NCBI RefSeq assembly: GCF_001296045.1
Contig: NZ_LJHS01000045.1
Span: 81,587 to 145,586 of the forward strand
Direction: 5' to 3'
DNA from: Rhizobium sp. AAP43
GTDB lineage: Bacteria; Pseudomonadota; Alphaproteobacteria; Rhizobiales; Rhizobiaceae
DNA length: 64,000 nt
Part shown: piece after piece, positions 1-9,728 of the stretch
How the letters are laid out: each line of letters begins with the position of its first letter
How positions within the stretch are numbered: the first letter of the stretch is position 1
The notes under the pieces: generated by a model
What the model saw: the letters and a program-made list of their open reading frames with translations, nothing else
Database searches by the model: none
What the model was told of the DNA's origin: nothing
Translations under genes and position numbers: made by a program

Positions 1-357
1 CCCCTCGCCCGCCGTGATCGGCGTGCCCGACGGAGCGCTCGCCTTCGGCTCGTAGCGCGTCTGGCGCTCGAGGTCGGACTTGATGTCCTGCCCCATCTGA
101 CGCAACGGATTGAAGGTTTCACGAATGCTATTGGCCGGATTGAGCGAGCGGATGTCGTCGACCGATTTTTTCAGGTCGTCGAGTTCCGCCTCGCGCAGGG
201 CTTCGTCAAACTGGCTCCGGAATTCACCCGCCGTCTGGCGCAGCCGTTTCGTCATCTTTCCGAAGGCCCGGATCATCGGCGGCAGGTCCTTTGGACCCAC
301 TACCACGATCAGGATGACCGCAATCACCAAAAGCTCGGTCCAGCCAATATCCAGCAT
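1..357 (-). CDS. tatB: Sec-independent translocase subunit TatB (3' part cut by window edge)
   Basis: TatB works with TatC as the twin-arginine signal receptor of the Tat export machinery in the inner membrane. The visible 119 codons begin MLDIGWTELLVIAVI, giving a single N-terminal membrane helix, then a VGPKDLPPMIRAFGK hinge and an amphipathic, charged stretch, which is the TatB layout. The glutamate at residue 8 (WTEL) is the polar residue usual in the TatB helix. The reading frame is open to base 1, so the C-terminus lies outside. It follows tatA on the same strand about 115 bases downstream. tatC would be expected next to the left (inference from the usual rhizobial order). Confidence 0.93.
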   Translation of the reverse strand, partial: MLDIGWTELLVIAVILIVVVGPKDLPPMIRAFGKMTKRLRQTAGEFRSQFDEALREAELDDLKKSVDDIRSLNPANSIRETFNPLRQMGQDIKSDLERQTRYEPKASAPSGTPITAGEG

Positions 358-471
358 TCCATCGGGCTCCTGATGCCGAGACGGGGCGCCGCCTGCGGGC
401 GCCGGCATTGCCACACTTCCATATAAACACGGGCAGCCGAGGGGCCGCCCGTGCCATGACCACCGGTCAAA

Positions 472-687
472 TTACTTGATTTCGTCGCCCTTGTGGTCGA
501 CCGTCTTCGGAGAAACCGTCGAAGCCGTCGACGTCACATCCTTGTCGTCGTCCTCGCTGATGCCCTTCTTGAAGCTCTTGATGCCCTTGGCGACATCACC
601 CATCAGTTCCGGGATCTTCCCGCGACCGAAGAGAAGCAGGACGATCGCCAGTACGATGATCCAGTGCCAAATGCTAAACGAACCCAT
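472..687 (-). CDS. tatA: Sec-independent translocase subunit TatA
   Basis: TatA forms the protein-conducting element of the twin-arginine translocase. The 71-residue product begins [21 protein letters not shown], one membrane helix. It is followed by the conserved [20 protein letters not shown] hinge and amphipathic helix, then an acidic, disordered tail (SEDDDKD). Length and helix match TatA. It lies between the orphan ABC ATPase gene (20 bases upstream) and tatB. The short gaps suggest transcription with the scpA-scpB block. Two proteins in this window with twin-arginine leaders (the OmpA-like protein and CpdB) are likely clients. Confidence 0.95.
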   Translation of the reverse strand: MGSFSIWHWIIVLAIVLLLFGRGKIPELMGDVAKGIKSFKKGISEDDDKDVTSTASTVSPKTVDHKGDEIK

Positions 688-706
688 GCCTGCAACTCCT
701 TGAGCG

Positions 707-1828
707 TTAGTTCACCCCGATGTAGGGGTTTTCCTGCGTCTTTTCAAACACCAAAATATCTTTGGGCTCAACCGCAATCGTGACCTCGCGGATACCCGGC
801 GACAAGATGTCCGCCCGGATGCGCGCACGAACCGGCCGTTCGGTCCCAGGAACGGCAAGATCCAAGAGCTCAACCACACCGACGAACCGGCGCGAGATGA
901 TCCGGGCCGGTATCGCGCCGCCACTCTCGCGCACGGAGACATCCGACAGGCGCACGGCGACATCGACTTGCGTGCCGTCGGCGAGCGCGCCACCGGCTGC
1001 GGACCCCAGCGGTGTCTCGACCCGACCGCCAGAGACGCGGGCTGAAAATTCGTTGATCTCGGAGAAGAAGGCGGCAGCAAAAATGTCCTTCGGTCGACGA
1101 TAGAGATCGTCCGAGGTGCCGACCTGAACCAGGCGGCCGTCCTTCAGCAGCGCGATCCGGTCGGCCATGCGCATGGCTTCTTCCGCATCATGGGTCACGA
1201 CAACAGCGGTCGCACGGCTCTCGCGGAGAATGGCGAGGGTGTCGGCGCGCACCGTGTCCTTCAGGCGGGAATCGAGGCCAGAGAAGGGTTCGTCCATGAG
1301 AAGCACACTTGGACGCGGAGCGAGCGCCCGCGCCAGCGCCACGCGCTGCTGCTCGCCACCGGACAGGGCGTGGGGGAACTTTTCGGCGCAGTGGGCCAAG
1401 CCCACACGGTCGAGCGCCACCAGCGCTTCGGCGCTCGCTGCCTTGCCGGCCATGGCTGTCAGACCGAAGCGGACATTGTCGAGCACGTTCAGATGCGGAA
1501 AGAGCGCGAAGTCCTGAAACATCAGACCGACGCCGCGCTTTTCCGGCGGCAGGAAACCGGAAGGTCCGGAGACTTCGCGATCGTTGATCACGACACGACC
1601 GGCGGCTTGCGCCTCGATGCCGGCAGCGATCCTGAGCAGCGTCGTTTTGCCGGAGCCCGACGGCCCAAGCAGACACAGAACCTCACCGGGCTCGGCCGTC
1701 AGCGACAGACCACGGATCGTTTCCTTACCCTGGTAGTGATGGTGAATGTCGTCGAAGGTGAGCCGTGCGGCAAAGGTCACGCCGGCCGTTCGCTGAGCAT
1801 CCTTGTGCAAGGTGATTGCCTGATCCAT
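707..1828 (-). CDS. ABC transporter ATP-binding protein, FbpC/PotA type
   Basis: This is the ATPase subunit of an importer of the iron(III)/polyamine/sulfate kind. Walker A (GPSGSGKT), Q-loop (FQDFALFPH), signature ([15 protein letters not shown]), Walker B ([12 protein letters not shown]) and H-loop ([10 protein letters not shown]) are all present. The C-terminal third looks like a TOBE domain ([13 protein letters not shown] onward). The frame is open upstream to a GTG at 1945, overlapping the end of scpB, but those 39 residues look unstructured. The ATG at 1828 gives 373 residues, close to family size; ATGs at 1852 and 1912 are alternatives. No permease or binding-protein gene is adjacent, so it is an orphan ATPase placed between scpB and tatA. 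Confidence 0.85.
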   Translation of the reverse strand: MDQAITLHKDAQRTAGVTFAARLTFDDIHHHYQGKETIRGLSLTAEPGEVLCLLGPSGSGKTTLLRIAAGIEAQAAGRVVINDREVSGPSGFLPPEKRGVGLMFQDFALFPHLNVLDNVRFGLTAMAGKAASAEALVALDRVGLAHCAEKFPHALSGGEQQRVALARALAPRPSVLLMDEPFSGLDSRLKDTVRADTLAILRESRATAVVVTHDAEEAMRMADRIALLKDGRLVQVGTSDDLYRRPKDIFAAAFFSEINEFSARVSGGRVETPLGSAAGGALADGTQVDVAVRLSDVSVRESGGAIPARIISRRFVGVVELLDLAVPGTERPVRARIRADILSPGIREVTIAVEPKDILVFEKTQENPYIGVN

Positions 1829-1928
1829 GCCGTCGTCGTTGCGGGCAGCCATCCCTTGTCGCTGCTCGGGCCACCGGCCCGCCAGGCGACCCGGGATCGC
1901 ACCGGTTACCATTTTAAAAAAGCTGACC

Positions 1929-2678
1929 CTATTCCTCTGCTTCACCGCCCGGTGTCAAGAGGCCGAGTTCCTCGAGGTCAAGCTGGGAGATCGGATCTTC
2001 GTCGTCTCCCAACTCGTCTTCGCCTTGTGGCATAGGAATATTGAAATTTGCCGGGATGCGGCCAGAGAGGAGCCCTGCCCCCTTCAACTCTTCGAGACCG
2101 GGCAAGTCACGCAGCTCCTCCAGACCAAAATGATCGAGAAAATCCCGCGTCGTGCCAAGCGTGACCGGTCGGCCCGGCGTGCGGCGGCGACCGCGGAAGC
2201 GCACCCAGCCGGCTTCCATCAGAACATCGAGCGTGCCTTTCGAGGTGGTGACACCACGAACATCCTCGATCTCGGCACGCGTCACCGGCTGGTGATAGGC
2301 GATGATGGCGAGGACCTCGAGCGCAGCACGCGACAATTTCTTGATATCGGTCTCGTCGCTGCGGATCACGAAGGACAGATCTGCTGCGGTCCGGAAGGCC
2401 CAACTGTCCTCGATCTGAACGAGGTTGACGCCACGGCGGGCATAATCGTCTTTCAGACGCAGAAGCACGGTTCGCGCATCGATGCCACGCGGGAGGCGCT
2501 CCTCGATAAACCGCGTTGATACCGGCTGGGCAGAGGCAAAGACCAAGGCCTCGGCGATACGCAAGGCCTCTTCCTCGACCCGGGGATCAACAGGGCGGGT
2601 CGACGGATCCTCGGCGTCAACCACGGGCTCTTCGTCGTCGTTTTCGTCAGGCCTTGTATCGTCTTCGGCCATCGGCAT
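1929..2678 (-). CDS. scpB: Segregation and condensation protein B
   Basis: ScpB pairs with ScpA and SMC in the condensin-like complex that compacts and segregates the chromosome. The 249-residue product carries the two winged-helix segments of the family, with the diagnostic stretch LEVLAIIAYHQPVTRAEIE and the following RGV...GTLDVLMEAGWVRFRGRR. Both termini are acidic and low in complexity, as is common in alphaproteobacterial ScpB. The ATG at 2678 overlaps the scpA stop as TGATG, the same arrangement as the nagZ/scpA junction, pointing to translational coupling. A GTG one codon upstream (2681) is possible. Confidence 0.95.
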   Translation of the reverse strand: MPMAEDDTRPDENDDEEPVVDAEDPSTRPVDPRVEEEALRIAEALVFASAQPVSTRFIEERLPRGIDARTVLLRLKDDYARRGVNLVQIEDSWAFRTAADLSFVIRSDETDIKKLSRAALEVLAIIAYHQPVTRAEIEDVRGVTTSKGTLDVLMEAGWVRFRGRRRTPGRPVTLGTTRDFLDHFGLEELRDLPGLEELKGAGLLSGRIPANFNIPMPQGEDELGDDEDPISQLDLEELGLLTPGGEAEE

Positions 2679-3547
2679 CACTCGACGGAGCGGAGGGCTT
2701 CCGCCTTCGGCCCGCTGCGCATGTATATCGGCTCGAAGGCACCGTCCTGACGGATCTCCAGACGCCCCTCGCGCACCAGTTCCAGCGAGGCTGCAAAAGC
2801 GCTGGCGATGGCGGTGACGCGCTCCTCCTCGCTCGGCAGATAGCGCAGAAGATAGTGTTCGAGCGTGTTCCAGTCGCCGATCTCCCCGATCATCCTGGTC
2901 AGGATGCCGCGGGCATCGGCGAGCGACCAGACCCGCCGGCGTTCGATCGTCACCTGCATCACGGCCTGTCGCTGACGAAGCGAAGCATAGGCGGTGAGCA
3001 GGTCGTAAAGCGAGGCTTCGTAGGCGCTTTCCGAGCGCACCGGCACATGTTCGGGCGCGCCGCGGGCAAAAATATCGCGGCCAAGGCGGTTGCGGTTGAT
3101 CAACCGGGTCGCCGCCTCACGGATCGCTTCCAGTCGGCGCAGGCGGAAGGCAAGGGTGGCGGCCAGTTCTTCGCCCGAGGGGCCGTCGTCCTTGGGTGCC
3201 TGAGGGATCAGCAGACGCGATTTGAGATAGGCAAGCCAGGCCGCCATGACCAAATAGTCAGCGGCAAGCTCGATCCGGATCCGCCGCGCACTTTCGATGA
3301 ATTCGAGATATTGCTCGACCAGCGCCAGCACGGACATCCGGGACAGATCGACCTTCTGGTTGCGCGCCAGATACAGAAGCAGGTCGAGCGGCCCCTCAAA
3401 GCCGGCCACATCAATCAGAAGGGCCGGATCGCTCGCGGCTCGGTCATTCGACGCATCCTGCCAAAGGCTATCCATCGGCGTCGGCGTGACCGCCTCGGCA
3501 TTGCTCGGCCTGTTGACAATCGTCGGAAGGACCGGGCCGCGTGCCAT
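2678..3547 (-). CDS. scpA: Segregation and condensation protein A
   Basis: This is the kleisin subunit of the SMC-ScpAB complex. The 289-residue product has the typical ScpA N-terminal core FEGPLDLLLYLARNQKVDL followed by VLALVEQYLEF and YLVMAAWLAYLKSRLLIP. A charged middle and a C-terminal winged-helix region follow. The start codon shares one base with the nagZ stop (TGATG), and its own stop overlaps the scpB start the same way, so nagZ-scpA-scpB is one tightly coupled unit. This gene order is usual in Rhizobiales. Confidence 0.95.
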   Translation of the reverse strand: MARGPVLPTIVNRPSNAEAVTPTPMDSLWQDASNDRAASDPALLIDVAGFEGPLDLLLYLARNQKVDLSRMSVLALVEQYLEFIESARRIRIELAADYLVMAAWLAYLKSRLLIPQAPKDDGPSGEELAATLAFRLRRLEAIREAATRLINRNRLGRDIFARGAPEHVPVRSESAYEASLYDLLTAYASLRQRQAVMQVTIERRRVWSLADARGILTRMIGEIGDWNTLEHYLLRYLPSEEERVTAIASAFAASLELVREGRLEIRQDGAFEPIYMRSGPKAEALRSVE

Positions 3548-4575
3548 CAGGAGGCCGCCATCAATGACTGGAACTCATGCCGCAGAGCCGCTTCATCGGC
3601 ATCGTCAGGCGTCGCAAAGGCTTGCTCGACGGCATCCGCACGGCTGCGCCCCTTGCCCGACAGTTCGGAAACAGCGGCGGCGACCGCCTTCATCTCGTCC
3701 ATGTGACCATGGCAATGGAGCACGACATCCAGCACCGGCGCAATGCGTTGCGCGCGTTCGCCGATCGTGCCCTTCAAGGCATTCATTGAAATATCGTCCG
3801 ACATCAACAGCCCCTCGAAGCCGATCGCCGTGCGAATGATCTCCTCGGTCACGATGCGCGAGGTCGACGCCGGGTGATCAGGGTCGATGTCAGTATAGAC
3901 GACATGGCAGCTCATGCCCATGAGCTCGCTCGACAAGGCGCGGAAAGGCACAAAATCATGCGCCTCCAGCTCAGAGCGCGGGACGGTGACCACCGGCAAA
4001 TCGTGATGGCTGTCGGCCATGCCGCGACCATGGCCCGGAATGTGCTTCATTACGGGCAGCACACCACCCGCCTTCAGGCCATCTGCGGCCGCCCGACCGA
4101 TCGCCGCCACCACATGCGGATCGTTGGAATAGGCGCGGTCGCCGATGACATTGCTGGCACCGGCAATCGGCACGTCGAGCACGGGCAGGCAATCGACGTT
4201 GATGCCAAGGCGGTAGAGGTCGAAGGCATGCAGGCGCGACAGGAGCCAGGCGGCACGCAGCCCCTTCTCGCGGTCTGCCGCATAGAGAGCGCCAATTTGA
4301 GCGCCCGAGGGATAACGCGGCGCGATCGGCTCGCGGATGCGCTGGACGCGCCCCCCTTCCTGGTCGATGAGCACCGGAACATGGGCGCCGCCGCCGACGG
4401 TGTCGCGCATCTCCGCCACAAGATCCTTCACCTGCTCCGCCTCGCAGATATTGCGGCCGAAAAGGATGAAGCCCCAAGGCTGTTCATCGCGATAAAATGC
4501 CTTTTCGTCAGCTGACAAGCGCTGGCCGAGGCAACCGAGGATCATGGCTTTGGCGGGACGATGCGATGCGGTCAT
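3547..4575 (-). CDS. nagZ: Beta-N-acetylhexosaminidase (NagZ, glycoside hydrolase family 3)
   Basis: NagZ removes N-acetylglucosamine from anhydro-muropeptides during cytoplasmic cell-wall recycling. The 342-residue product has LIDQEGGRVQRI near residue 70, the family-defining KHIPGHGRGMADSHHDLP loop near residue 180 (catalytic histidine and aspartate), and the late LLMSDDISMNAL motif carrying the nucleophile aspartate. No signal peptide is visible, which fits a cytoplasmic NagZ. It leads the coupled nagZ-scpA-scpB unit and follows the SPOR-protein gene with a terminator between. Confidence 0.95.
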   Translation of the reverse strand: MTASHRPAKAMILGCLGQRLSADEKAFYRDEQPWGFILFGRNICEAEQVKDLVAEMRDTVGGGAHVPVLIDQEGGRVQRIREPIAPRYPSGAQIGALYAADREKGLRAAWLLSRLHAFDLYRLGINVDCLPVLDVPIAGASNVIGDRAYSNDPHVVAAIGRAAADGLKAGGVLPVMKHIPGHGRGMADSHHDLPVVTVPRSELEAHDFVPFRALSSELMGMSCHVVYTDIDPDHPASTSRIVTEEIIRTAIGFEGLLMSDDISMNALKGTIGERAQRIAPVLDVVLHCHGHMDEMKAVAAAVSELSGKGRSRADAVEQAFATPDDADEAALRHEFQSLMAAS

Positions 4576-4664
4576 GGAGAAACCTTAAGGGGCTGACGAA
4601 GAAAGCCGAAGCGGCACGAAGCACGCGGGCCGAATCATACACAGAAAAGATGTGGATAAAGAAA

Positions 4665-4688
4665 GAGGCGGGACATGATGCCCGCCTC
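4665..4688 (-). terminator. Rho-independent terminator of the SPOR-protein gene
   Basis: GAGGCGGG and CCCGCCTC form an 8-bp perfect stem with an 8-base loop. On the minus strand the stem is followed by a T-rich run (TTTCTTT). It lies just past the stop of the SPOR-protein gene and before nagZ. Confidence 0.75.
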
Positions 4689-4715
4689 CCGAATGCCTGT
4701 AACTGGCGTTTGCAA

Positions 4716-7700
4716 TCACCGCGACACGAGGCAGGAGCCACCGGCCGAACGATATTGCTCGCAGAGCGCCACGGCTGCATCACGCGACGAAGCGAGAATA
4801 CGGACGCGGTAGTAGGTGCCCTTGCCCGGAATGGCCGCCTCGCGGATCTCATGCGGCTTGCCGCCGAGGATATTGCCGAAACGCGACGTCAGATTGCGGT
4901 AGCTGCGCTCCGCATCAGCCTGGCTGGGCAGAGATGCGATCTGGATGCCATAGCTGCCGGCAGCACCGGTCTCAGCCGGCGAGGCTGAGACAGCCGCCGT
5001 CTGCGTTGGCACCGTATCCTGTGCGGTCACGGGCTGAGCCGGACGCAGATTGCCTTGATCCGTGACCGTCCCGACGATGTTGACCGGCTGTTCGGCCGGG
5101 CGGCTCGTTGGAATGGCGGAGGAAGCCGTCGGCGTCGCGGCGGCCGTTTCCGTCTGCGCCTGGGCTTGGGCTTGGGCCTGAGCTTCCGTCGCTGCGGCCA
5201 GTTGTGCTGCAGCACTCGCCGCCGGAGACGCCTGTGCCGTTTCCGAGGGTGCCGGTGTCTCAGCTGTCGGCGTCACCGAACGGGCTGCGACCGTGTTGAT
5301 GTCATTGCCGGTGTTTTCGTTCGCAACCGACGGCGCGGCAAGAACGCCGGTCTTCGTGGCGGCCTGGAGCGGCGACGCCTCAGGCTCTGCTGGGACTTCC
5401 TGCGCCACCAGCGTTCCATCCGGTCGGACGATCATCGTGCGCACCCGGCGCGGGGTGATCGTTGCCGGATCTTCGGCCGCCGCCGTCTGGGCCTGCTGGC
5501 CTTCCGGGAGCAGGCGCGGATCTTCCGTCTCGCCAACCGGCGTGCCAAGGAAATCGTTCTCGCCTTCCATCGGCAAGTTTTCCGGGATCAACGTGCGCTG
5601 AACCACGTCCATCGGCTGTTCTTCAGAGGAGATCAGGTTTGGCTGCGTCGGATCATCACTGCCATTACCGGCAACGCGATCATAAACCGCCTTGTCCTGA
5701 TTGGGCACGGTCTTGCCGCCCGGATCTTCCGGGACGATCTTCGTCGGCGTCTTGTCGGCGGCAATCACCACCGGTTCGCCACCGCCCAGTGAGCCCACCG
5801 CCCCGCTTCCAAGCCAGGCATAGATCCCACCAGCGCCCGCCAGCAGCAATACTGCGGCCGTGCCGGCCATCAGGTAGGGCTTGATCTTGCGATAGCTGCC
5901 CTGCCCGTGTCCGGCGATCTGGATATGGCCGCGATTGGGCCGCTCAACCGGCGTCGCCGGCGTCATGGCGGTGCGGAAATCCTCTTCCAGTGCCTTTTCG
6001 AAAGCTTCGAACTCATCCAGCGGACCGGCCGTGCGTCCAGCATCGGCGGCCTGAACGGGTGATGTTACACCCAGGGCGACAGGCTGTTGCGGCGGCGCTG
6101 CGACCGGCTCATCGAGGAGGGTTGCAAGTTCAGCATCGAGATCAAGGTCGAAATCACTGGTAGCAGCGACCTGAGGCTGGCTTTCGGCAACAGGCACCTC
6201 CGGCACATCCATGGGCGCGATCGTCTCGAGCATATCGTCCTGCTCGGCGATCTCAGCCGGATCGAAGCCGATGTCCTGCTCAAGGTTCAGGCCTCTTGGC
6301 GAGACCGAGACAGATGCCACCGGGGCGAAAGACGCCTGCACCGGCTGCGGAACAGTCGGCTGAACCGGCTGGACACGCATGGCCGTGAAGTCAGGGTCCA
6401 AGCGTGCAGATGCCTGCATGGTGGCCGTCGCCAGCGTCGGCGCGATAGAGGAGGTTCGTGTATCCGACGGGTGAACCGTGCGCGGGGCTTCGAGCGCAGG
6501 GGCCGACAGGATCTGCGGTGCCGCCAGCATTGGCTGCACGGGCCGAGCGGCGACCGGCTCAATGTCGGAAAGGTCAATATCCAGTTCGTCAAGCTGGAGC
6601 TCGAACTCCTGATCGACGAAGGGATCAACATCCAGCGAAGCAAAGGTGGCCGACGGTGCCGCCACCAAAGGCTCAGCCCTCGACGGTGCGATCGTTGCCA
6701 CAGGTCGCTGATCGAACTCTTCGGCTTCTGCCAGTTGCTGAGCGAAGTCGAAAGAGAAGACCGGGTCGTTTTCGACCGGGATCTCGTTGCGGCTCGGAGC
6801 AGCGAGCGCCATGGGCGGCTCGATGGAAGCCTGGACTGGTCGCTCCGGGGCAATCCTCGGCACGGGCTCGACGGGACCTGCCGCGACCTGCGACCAGTCG
6901 AAGGCAAGCGGATCGACCTTGACGTCGACCTGCGACACCACCGGCTGCACAAGCGGAGCATCTACGGAGAGGGGCAAAGCGGACGATGGTGCAGCCGGGG
7001 GCTGGGCCGCAGGTGGCGTCGCCAAAGGGGGTTCCACACGCCGGGCGGCCACCTGGAAATTGGCCAAGGGCAAGCGCAGCCTTGGTGGCTCTGCCTGCGG
7101 TGCAGCAACAGGGGCAAAGGGTTCCGACACCGCCATTTCAAGCTCATCAGCAAGATCGATGGGCTGAGATGGCTCATTGGCTGGCGAAACAGCATAGCTG
7201 GAAGGCTCGAAGTCAGCATCAAATCCATAGGGATCCGAGTGACCATAGTCTGGTGCAGCCGCGCTAAAATCGCTCCGCTGAGAAGCATGCGCGACAGGTG
7301 CCAGCTCGGCATGCGAGCGGTAATGCGTCGGCTGCGCCTCGACCTGCGGCGCGTCATAGGCATCACGGCGGACAGAATAGGAGGCATCTGGCGCAGCATA
7401 GCCCGTCGGCTCGACATCGAAAGCGGGCGCTGCCACCATCTGATGCGGCTCGGGAGCAAAGTATGCTTCAGCGGGTGCGGCATCAAAAAGGGGCTCAGGC
7501 GCTGCCTGGGCCTCGGATGCAAACCGGGGCTCCTCGCGCCGCACGTCGGCCTGCCACGCCGGCGCATCCGCATGACGGACTACCGGTTCAGACGCAGCGA
7601 CGAATGTATCTTCGCTGTAAGAACGAGCAACAGGTTCGACGTAGCCGTCGAACTCGCCCATCAACTCGTCTTCCAGGTTGAACTCGGCACTGCCTGACGC

Positions 7701-7844
7701 AACATCCAATGAAGGCTCGCGCGGCGGCTCGCGTCGCTGAGGCTGATCGAAACCGACGATCCGGGCAAGCTCCGCCAACGGGTCGTCGTCGGCGAAGCCG
7801 TCGCCCTGCGAGCCCATGCTGTTTGCAGCCTGCTTGTGTACCAT
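4716..7844 (-). CDS. Large membrane-anchored SPOR-domain protein
   Basis: The 1042-residue product is an inner-membrane protein with a C-terminal peptidoglycan-binding SPOR domain. Residues 1-650 are low-complexity, rich in Ala, Pro, Val and acidic residues, and predicted cytoplasmic. A single membrane helix (YLMAGTAAVLLLAGAGGIYA) lies near residues 655-680. A periplasmic Pro/Ala/Gln-rich linker follows, with an AQ-repeat tract around 5160-5185. The last ~75 residues (GSYGIQIASLPSQADAERSY to the end) form the SPOR domain. Such proteins usually localise to denuded glycan at division sites. The length is extreme because of the N-terminal region. It sits downstream of argS; an alternative start is the ATG nine codons in. 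Confidence 0.88.
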   Translation of the reverse strand: MVHKQAANSMGSQGDGFADDDPLAELARIVGFDQPQRREPPREPSLDVASGSAEFNLEDELMGEFDGYVEPVARSYSEDTFVAASEPVVRHADAPAWQADVRREEPRFASEAQAAPEPLFDAAPAEAYFAPEPHQMVAAPAFDVEPTGYAAPDASYSVRRDAYDAPQVEAQPTHYRSHAELAPVAHASQRSDFSAAAPDYGHSDPYGFDADFEPSSYAVSPANEPSQPIDLADELEMAVSEPFAPVAAPQAEPPRLRLPLANFQVAARRVEPPLATPPAAQPPAAPSSALPLSVDAPLVQPVVSQVDVKVDPLAFDWSQVAAGPVEPVPRIAPERPVQASIEPPMALAAPSRNEIPVENDPVFSFDFAQQLAEAEEFDQRPVATIAPSRAEPLVAAPSATFASLDVDPFVDQEFELQLDELDIDLSDIEPVAARPVQPMLAAPQILSAPALEAPRTVHPSDTRTSSIAPTLATATMQASARLDPDFTAMRVQPVQPTVPQPVQASFAPVASVSVSPRGLNLEQDIGFDPAEIAEQDDMLETIAPMDVPEVPVAESQPQVAATSDFDLDLDAELATLLDEPVAAPPQQPVALGVTSPVQAADAGRTAGPLDEFEAFEKALEEDFRTAMTPATPVERPNRGHIQIAGHGQGSYRKIKPYLMAGTAAVLLLAGAGGIYAWLGSGAVGSLGGGEPVVIAADKTPTKIVPEDPGGKTVPNQDKAVYDRVAGNGSDDPTQPNLISSEEQPMDVVQRTLIPENLPMEGENDFLGTPVGETEDPRLLPEGQQAQTAAAEDPATITPRRVRTMIVRPDGTLVAQEVPAEPEASPLQAATKTGVLAAPSVANENTGNDINTVAARSVTPTAETPAPSETAQASPAASAAAQLAAATEAQAQAQAQAQTETAAATPTASSAIPTSRPAEQPVNIVGTVTDQGNLRPAQPVTAQDTVPTQTAAVSASPAETGAAGSYGIQIASLPSQADAERSYRNLTSRFGNILGGKPHEIREAAIPGKGTYYRVRILASSRDAAVALCEQYRSAGGSCLVSR

Positions 7845-7909
7845 TACCTATTCCACTTACTCACGCGACATGACGCTTGCCAGTGCAATGTGGGGAATTG
7901 GTGACAAGA

Positions 7910-9670
7910 CTATCGCATCTCGAGAGGAGCGTCAGTGCCGGTGATCGTAAGTCCAGACTTCAACACCGAAGCGACAGCATGCACCAGCCCAAGCCTGGCG
8001 ATGGTCAATTCTCTATCTTTATCGTTAACAAAACGTAATTCCGGCGAATCCTTGCCCTTATTCCAATGACCATGCAACGAACTTGCGAGATCATGCAAAT
8101 AAAATGCGAGGCGATGTGGCTCCTGTGACTGCGCTGCAGCCTCGACTATCCTTGGATATTCGGCGAGCTTGGCGACGAGTTGCAACTCAGCCGGGTCCGC
8201 GATGCGGCCGATGACGGCGTCGGCAAGATCGAGACCGGCAAAATCGAGGTCCGGGAAGGCTTCGCCCGCCTGACGGATGACCGACATGCAGCGCGCATGG
8301 GCATACTGAACGTAGAAGACCGGATTGTCCTTCGACTGTTCCGTGACCTTGGCAAAGTCGAAATCAAGCGGCTCGGAGCTCTTCCGGTAGAGCATCATGA
8401 AGCGCACCGAATCCCGTCCCACTTCTTCCACGACCTCGCGCAGCGTGACGAAGTCGCCGGAACGCTTCGACATCTTCACCGGTTCGCCATCGCGGTAAAG
8501 CTTGACCAGCTGGCAGAGCAGCACGGTGAGCTTCGACTTGCCTTCCGACACAGCGCGGTTCACCGCCTCCAGCCGCTTCACATAACCGCCATGGTCCGCG
8601 CCGAGCACATAGATCATCTCGCTGAAACCGCGATCGAACTTGTCCTTGAAGTAGGCAACGTCGGCAGCAAAATACGTATACGAGCCGTCCGACTTCATCA
8701 GCGGGCGGTCGATGTCATCACCGACTTCGGTCGAGCGGAACAGCGTCTGCTCACGATCTTCCCAGTCCTCCGGCAGCTGCCCCTTCGGCGGCGGCAGGGT
8801 CCCACGATAGACATGGCCCTTGAAGGTCAGGTCGTTGATTGCCGTGCGGATCTTGGCGGCATTGTTGGCATGCAGCGTGCGTTCCGAGAAGAACACGTCA
8901 TGATGCACGTTCAAGGTGGCAAGATCGTCGCGGATCATCGCCATCATCGCCGCGATGGCCCGCTCCTTGACGATTGCGAGCATCTCGTCTTCCGGCATGC
9001 TGTGCAGCTTCACGCCATACTCTTCGGCAAGCGCCTGTCCGACGGGCACCAGATAGTCGCCCGGATAGAGGCCGGCCGGGATTTCGCCGATGGTCTCGCC
9101 GAGCGCCTCGCGGTAACGCAGGAAGACCGAGCGCGCCAGCACATCGATCTGCGAGCCGGCGTCGTTGGTATAATATTCCTTGGTTACGTCATAACCGGCA
9201 AAAGCGAGCAGGTTGGCAAGTGTGTCGCCAACGACGGCGCCACGGCAATGACCGACATGCATCGGGCCGGTCGGGTTGGCCGATACATATTCGACATTGA
9301 CCTTGCGCCCGTTTCCGACCGACGAGCGGCCGTAATCGGTGCCTTCCCGGATGACGGTCGCCAGCAAACGCTGCCAGTAATCGACTGAGAGTCGGATGTT
9401 GATGAAACCCGGGCCAGCAACGCCGACCTCGGCCACATCGGGATCCCGCTTCAGCTGTTCACCGATGAGATCGGCCAGGGCGCGCGGGTTCATGCCCATG
9501 CCCTTGGCGAGAACCATGGCCGCATTGGTCGCAGCATCACCATGGCTCGCATCACGCGGCGGCTCGACGACGATACGGCTGAAATCAAGGCTGTCGCGCT
9601 TCTCGCGCACGGCGTCGATCTCATCGAGCGCTGCTTTGATCCGGATTTCGAAATCGGCGAAAAGGTTCAT
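7910..9670 (-). CDS. argS: Arginyl-tRNA synthetase
   Basis: ArgS charges tRNA-Arg with arginine. The 586-residue class I synthetase has the HIGH-type motif as [10 protein letters not shown], a KMSK-type motif as KMSKRSGDF, and the arginine-specific C-terminal anticodon-binding domain. The open frame extends 37 codons further upstream, but those residues are not ArgS-like. The ATG at 9670 opens [18 protein letters not shown], gives the usual family length, and has GGGGCA upstream. It is flanked by dgt upstream (58-base gap) and the SPOR gene downstream, the common rhizobial order. Confidence 0.96.
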   Translation of the reverse strand: MNLFADFEIRIKAALDEIDAVREKRDSLDFSRIVVEPPRDASHGDAATNAAMVLAKGMGMNPRALADLIGEQLKRDPDVAEVGVAGPGFINIRLSVDYWQRLLATVIREGTDYGRSSVGNGRKVNVEYVSANPTGPMHVGHCRGAVVGDTLANLLAFAGYDVTKEYYTNDAGSQIDVLARSVFLRYREALGETIGEIPAGLYPGDYLVPVGQALAEEYGVKLHSMPEDEMLAIVKERAIAAMMAMIRDDLATLNVHHDVFFSERTLHANNAAKIRTAINDLTFKGHVYRGTLPPPKGQLPEDWEDREQTLFRSTEVGDDIDRPLMKSDGSYTYFAADVAYFKDKFDRGFSEMIYVLGADHGGYVKRLEAVNRAVSEGKSKLTVLLCQLVKLYRDGEPVKMSKRSGDFVTLREVVEEVGRDSVRFMMLYRKSSEPLDFDFAKVTEQSKDNPVFYVQYAHARCMSVIRQAGEAFPDLDFAGLDLADAVIGRIADPAELQLVAKLAEYPRIVEAAAQSQEPHRLAFYLHDLASSLHGHWNKGKDSPELRFVNDKDRELTIARLGLVHAVASVLKSGLTITGTDAPLEMR

Positions 9671-9728
9671 GTCGTGCCCCTGCGCGCAGGTGTCGAGCAC
9701 CTGCGTTTCTTCAGAATTTGTCGGCTGA

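Noticed and set aside
6087..7697. 536-codon plus-strand open frame opposite the SPOR-protein gene
   Set aside because: It is the antisense shadow of the low-complexity GC-rich gene; its translation is Arg/His-rich without any domain.
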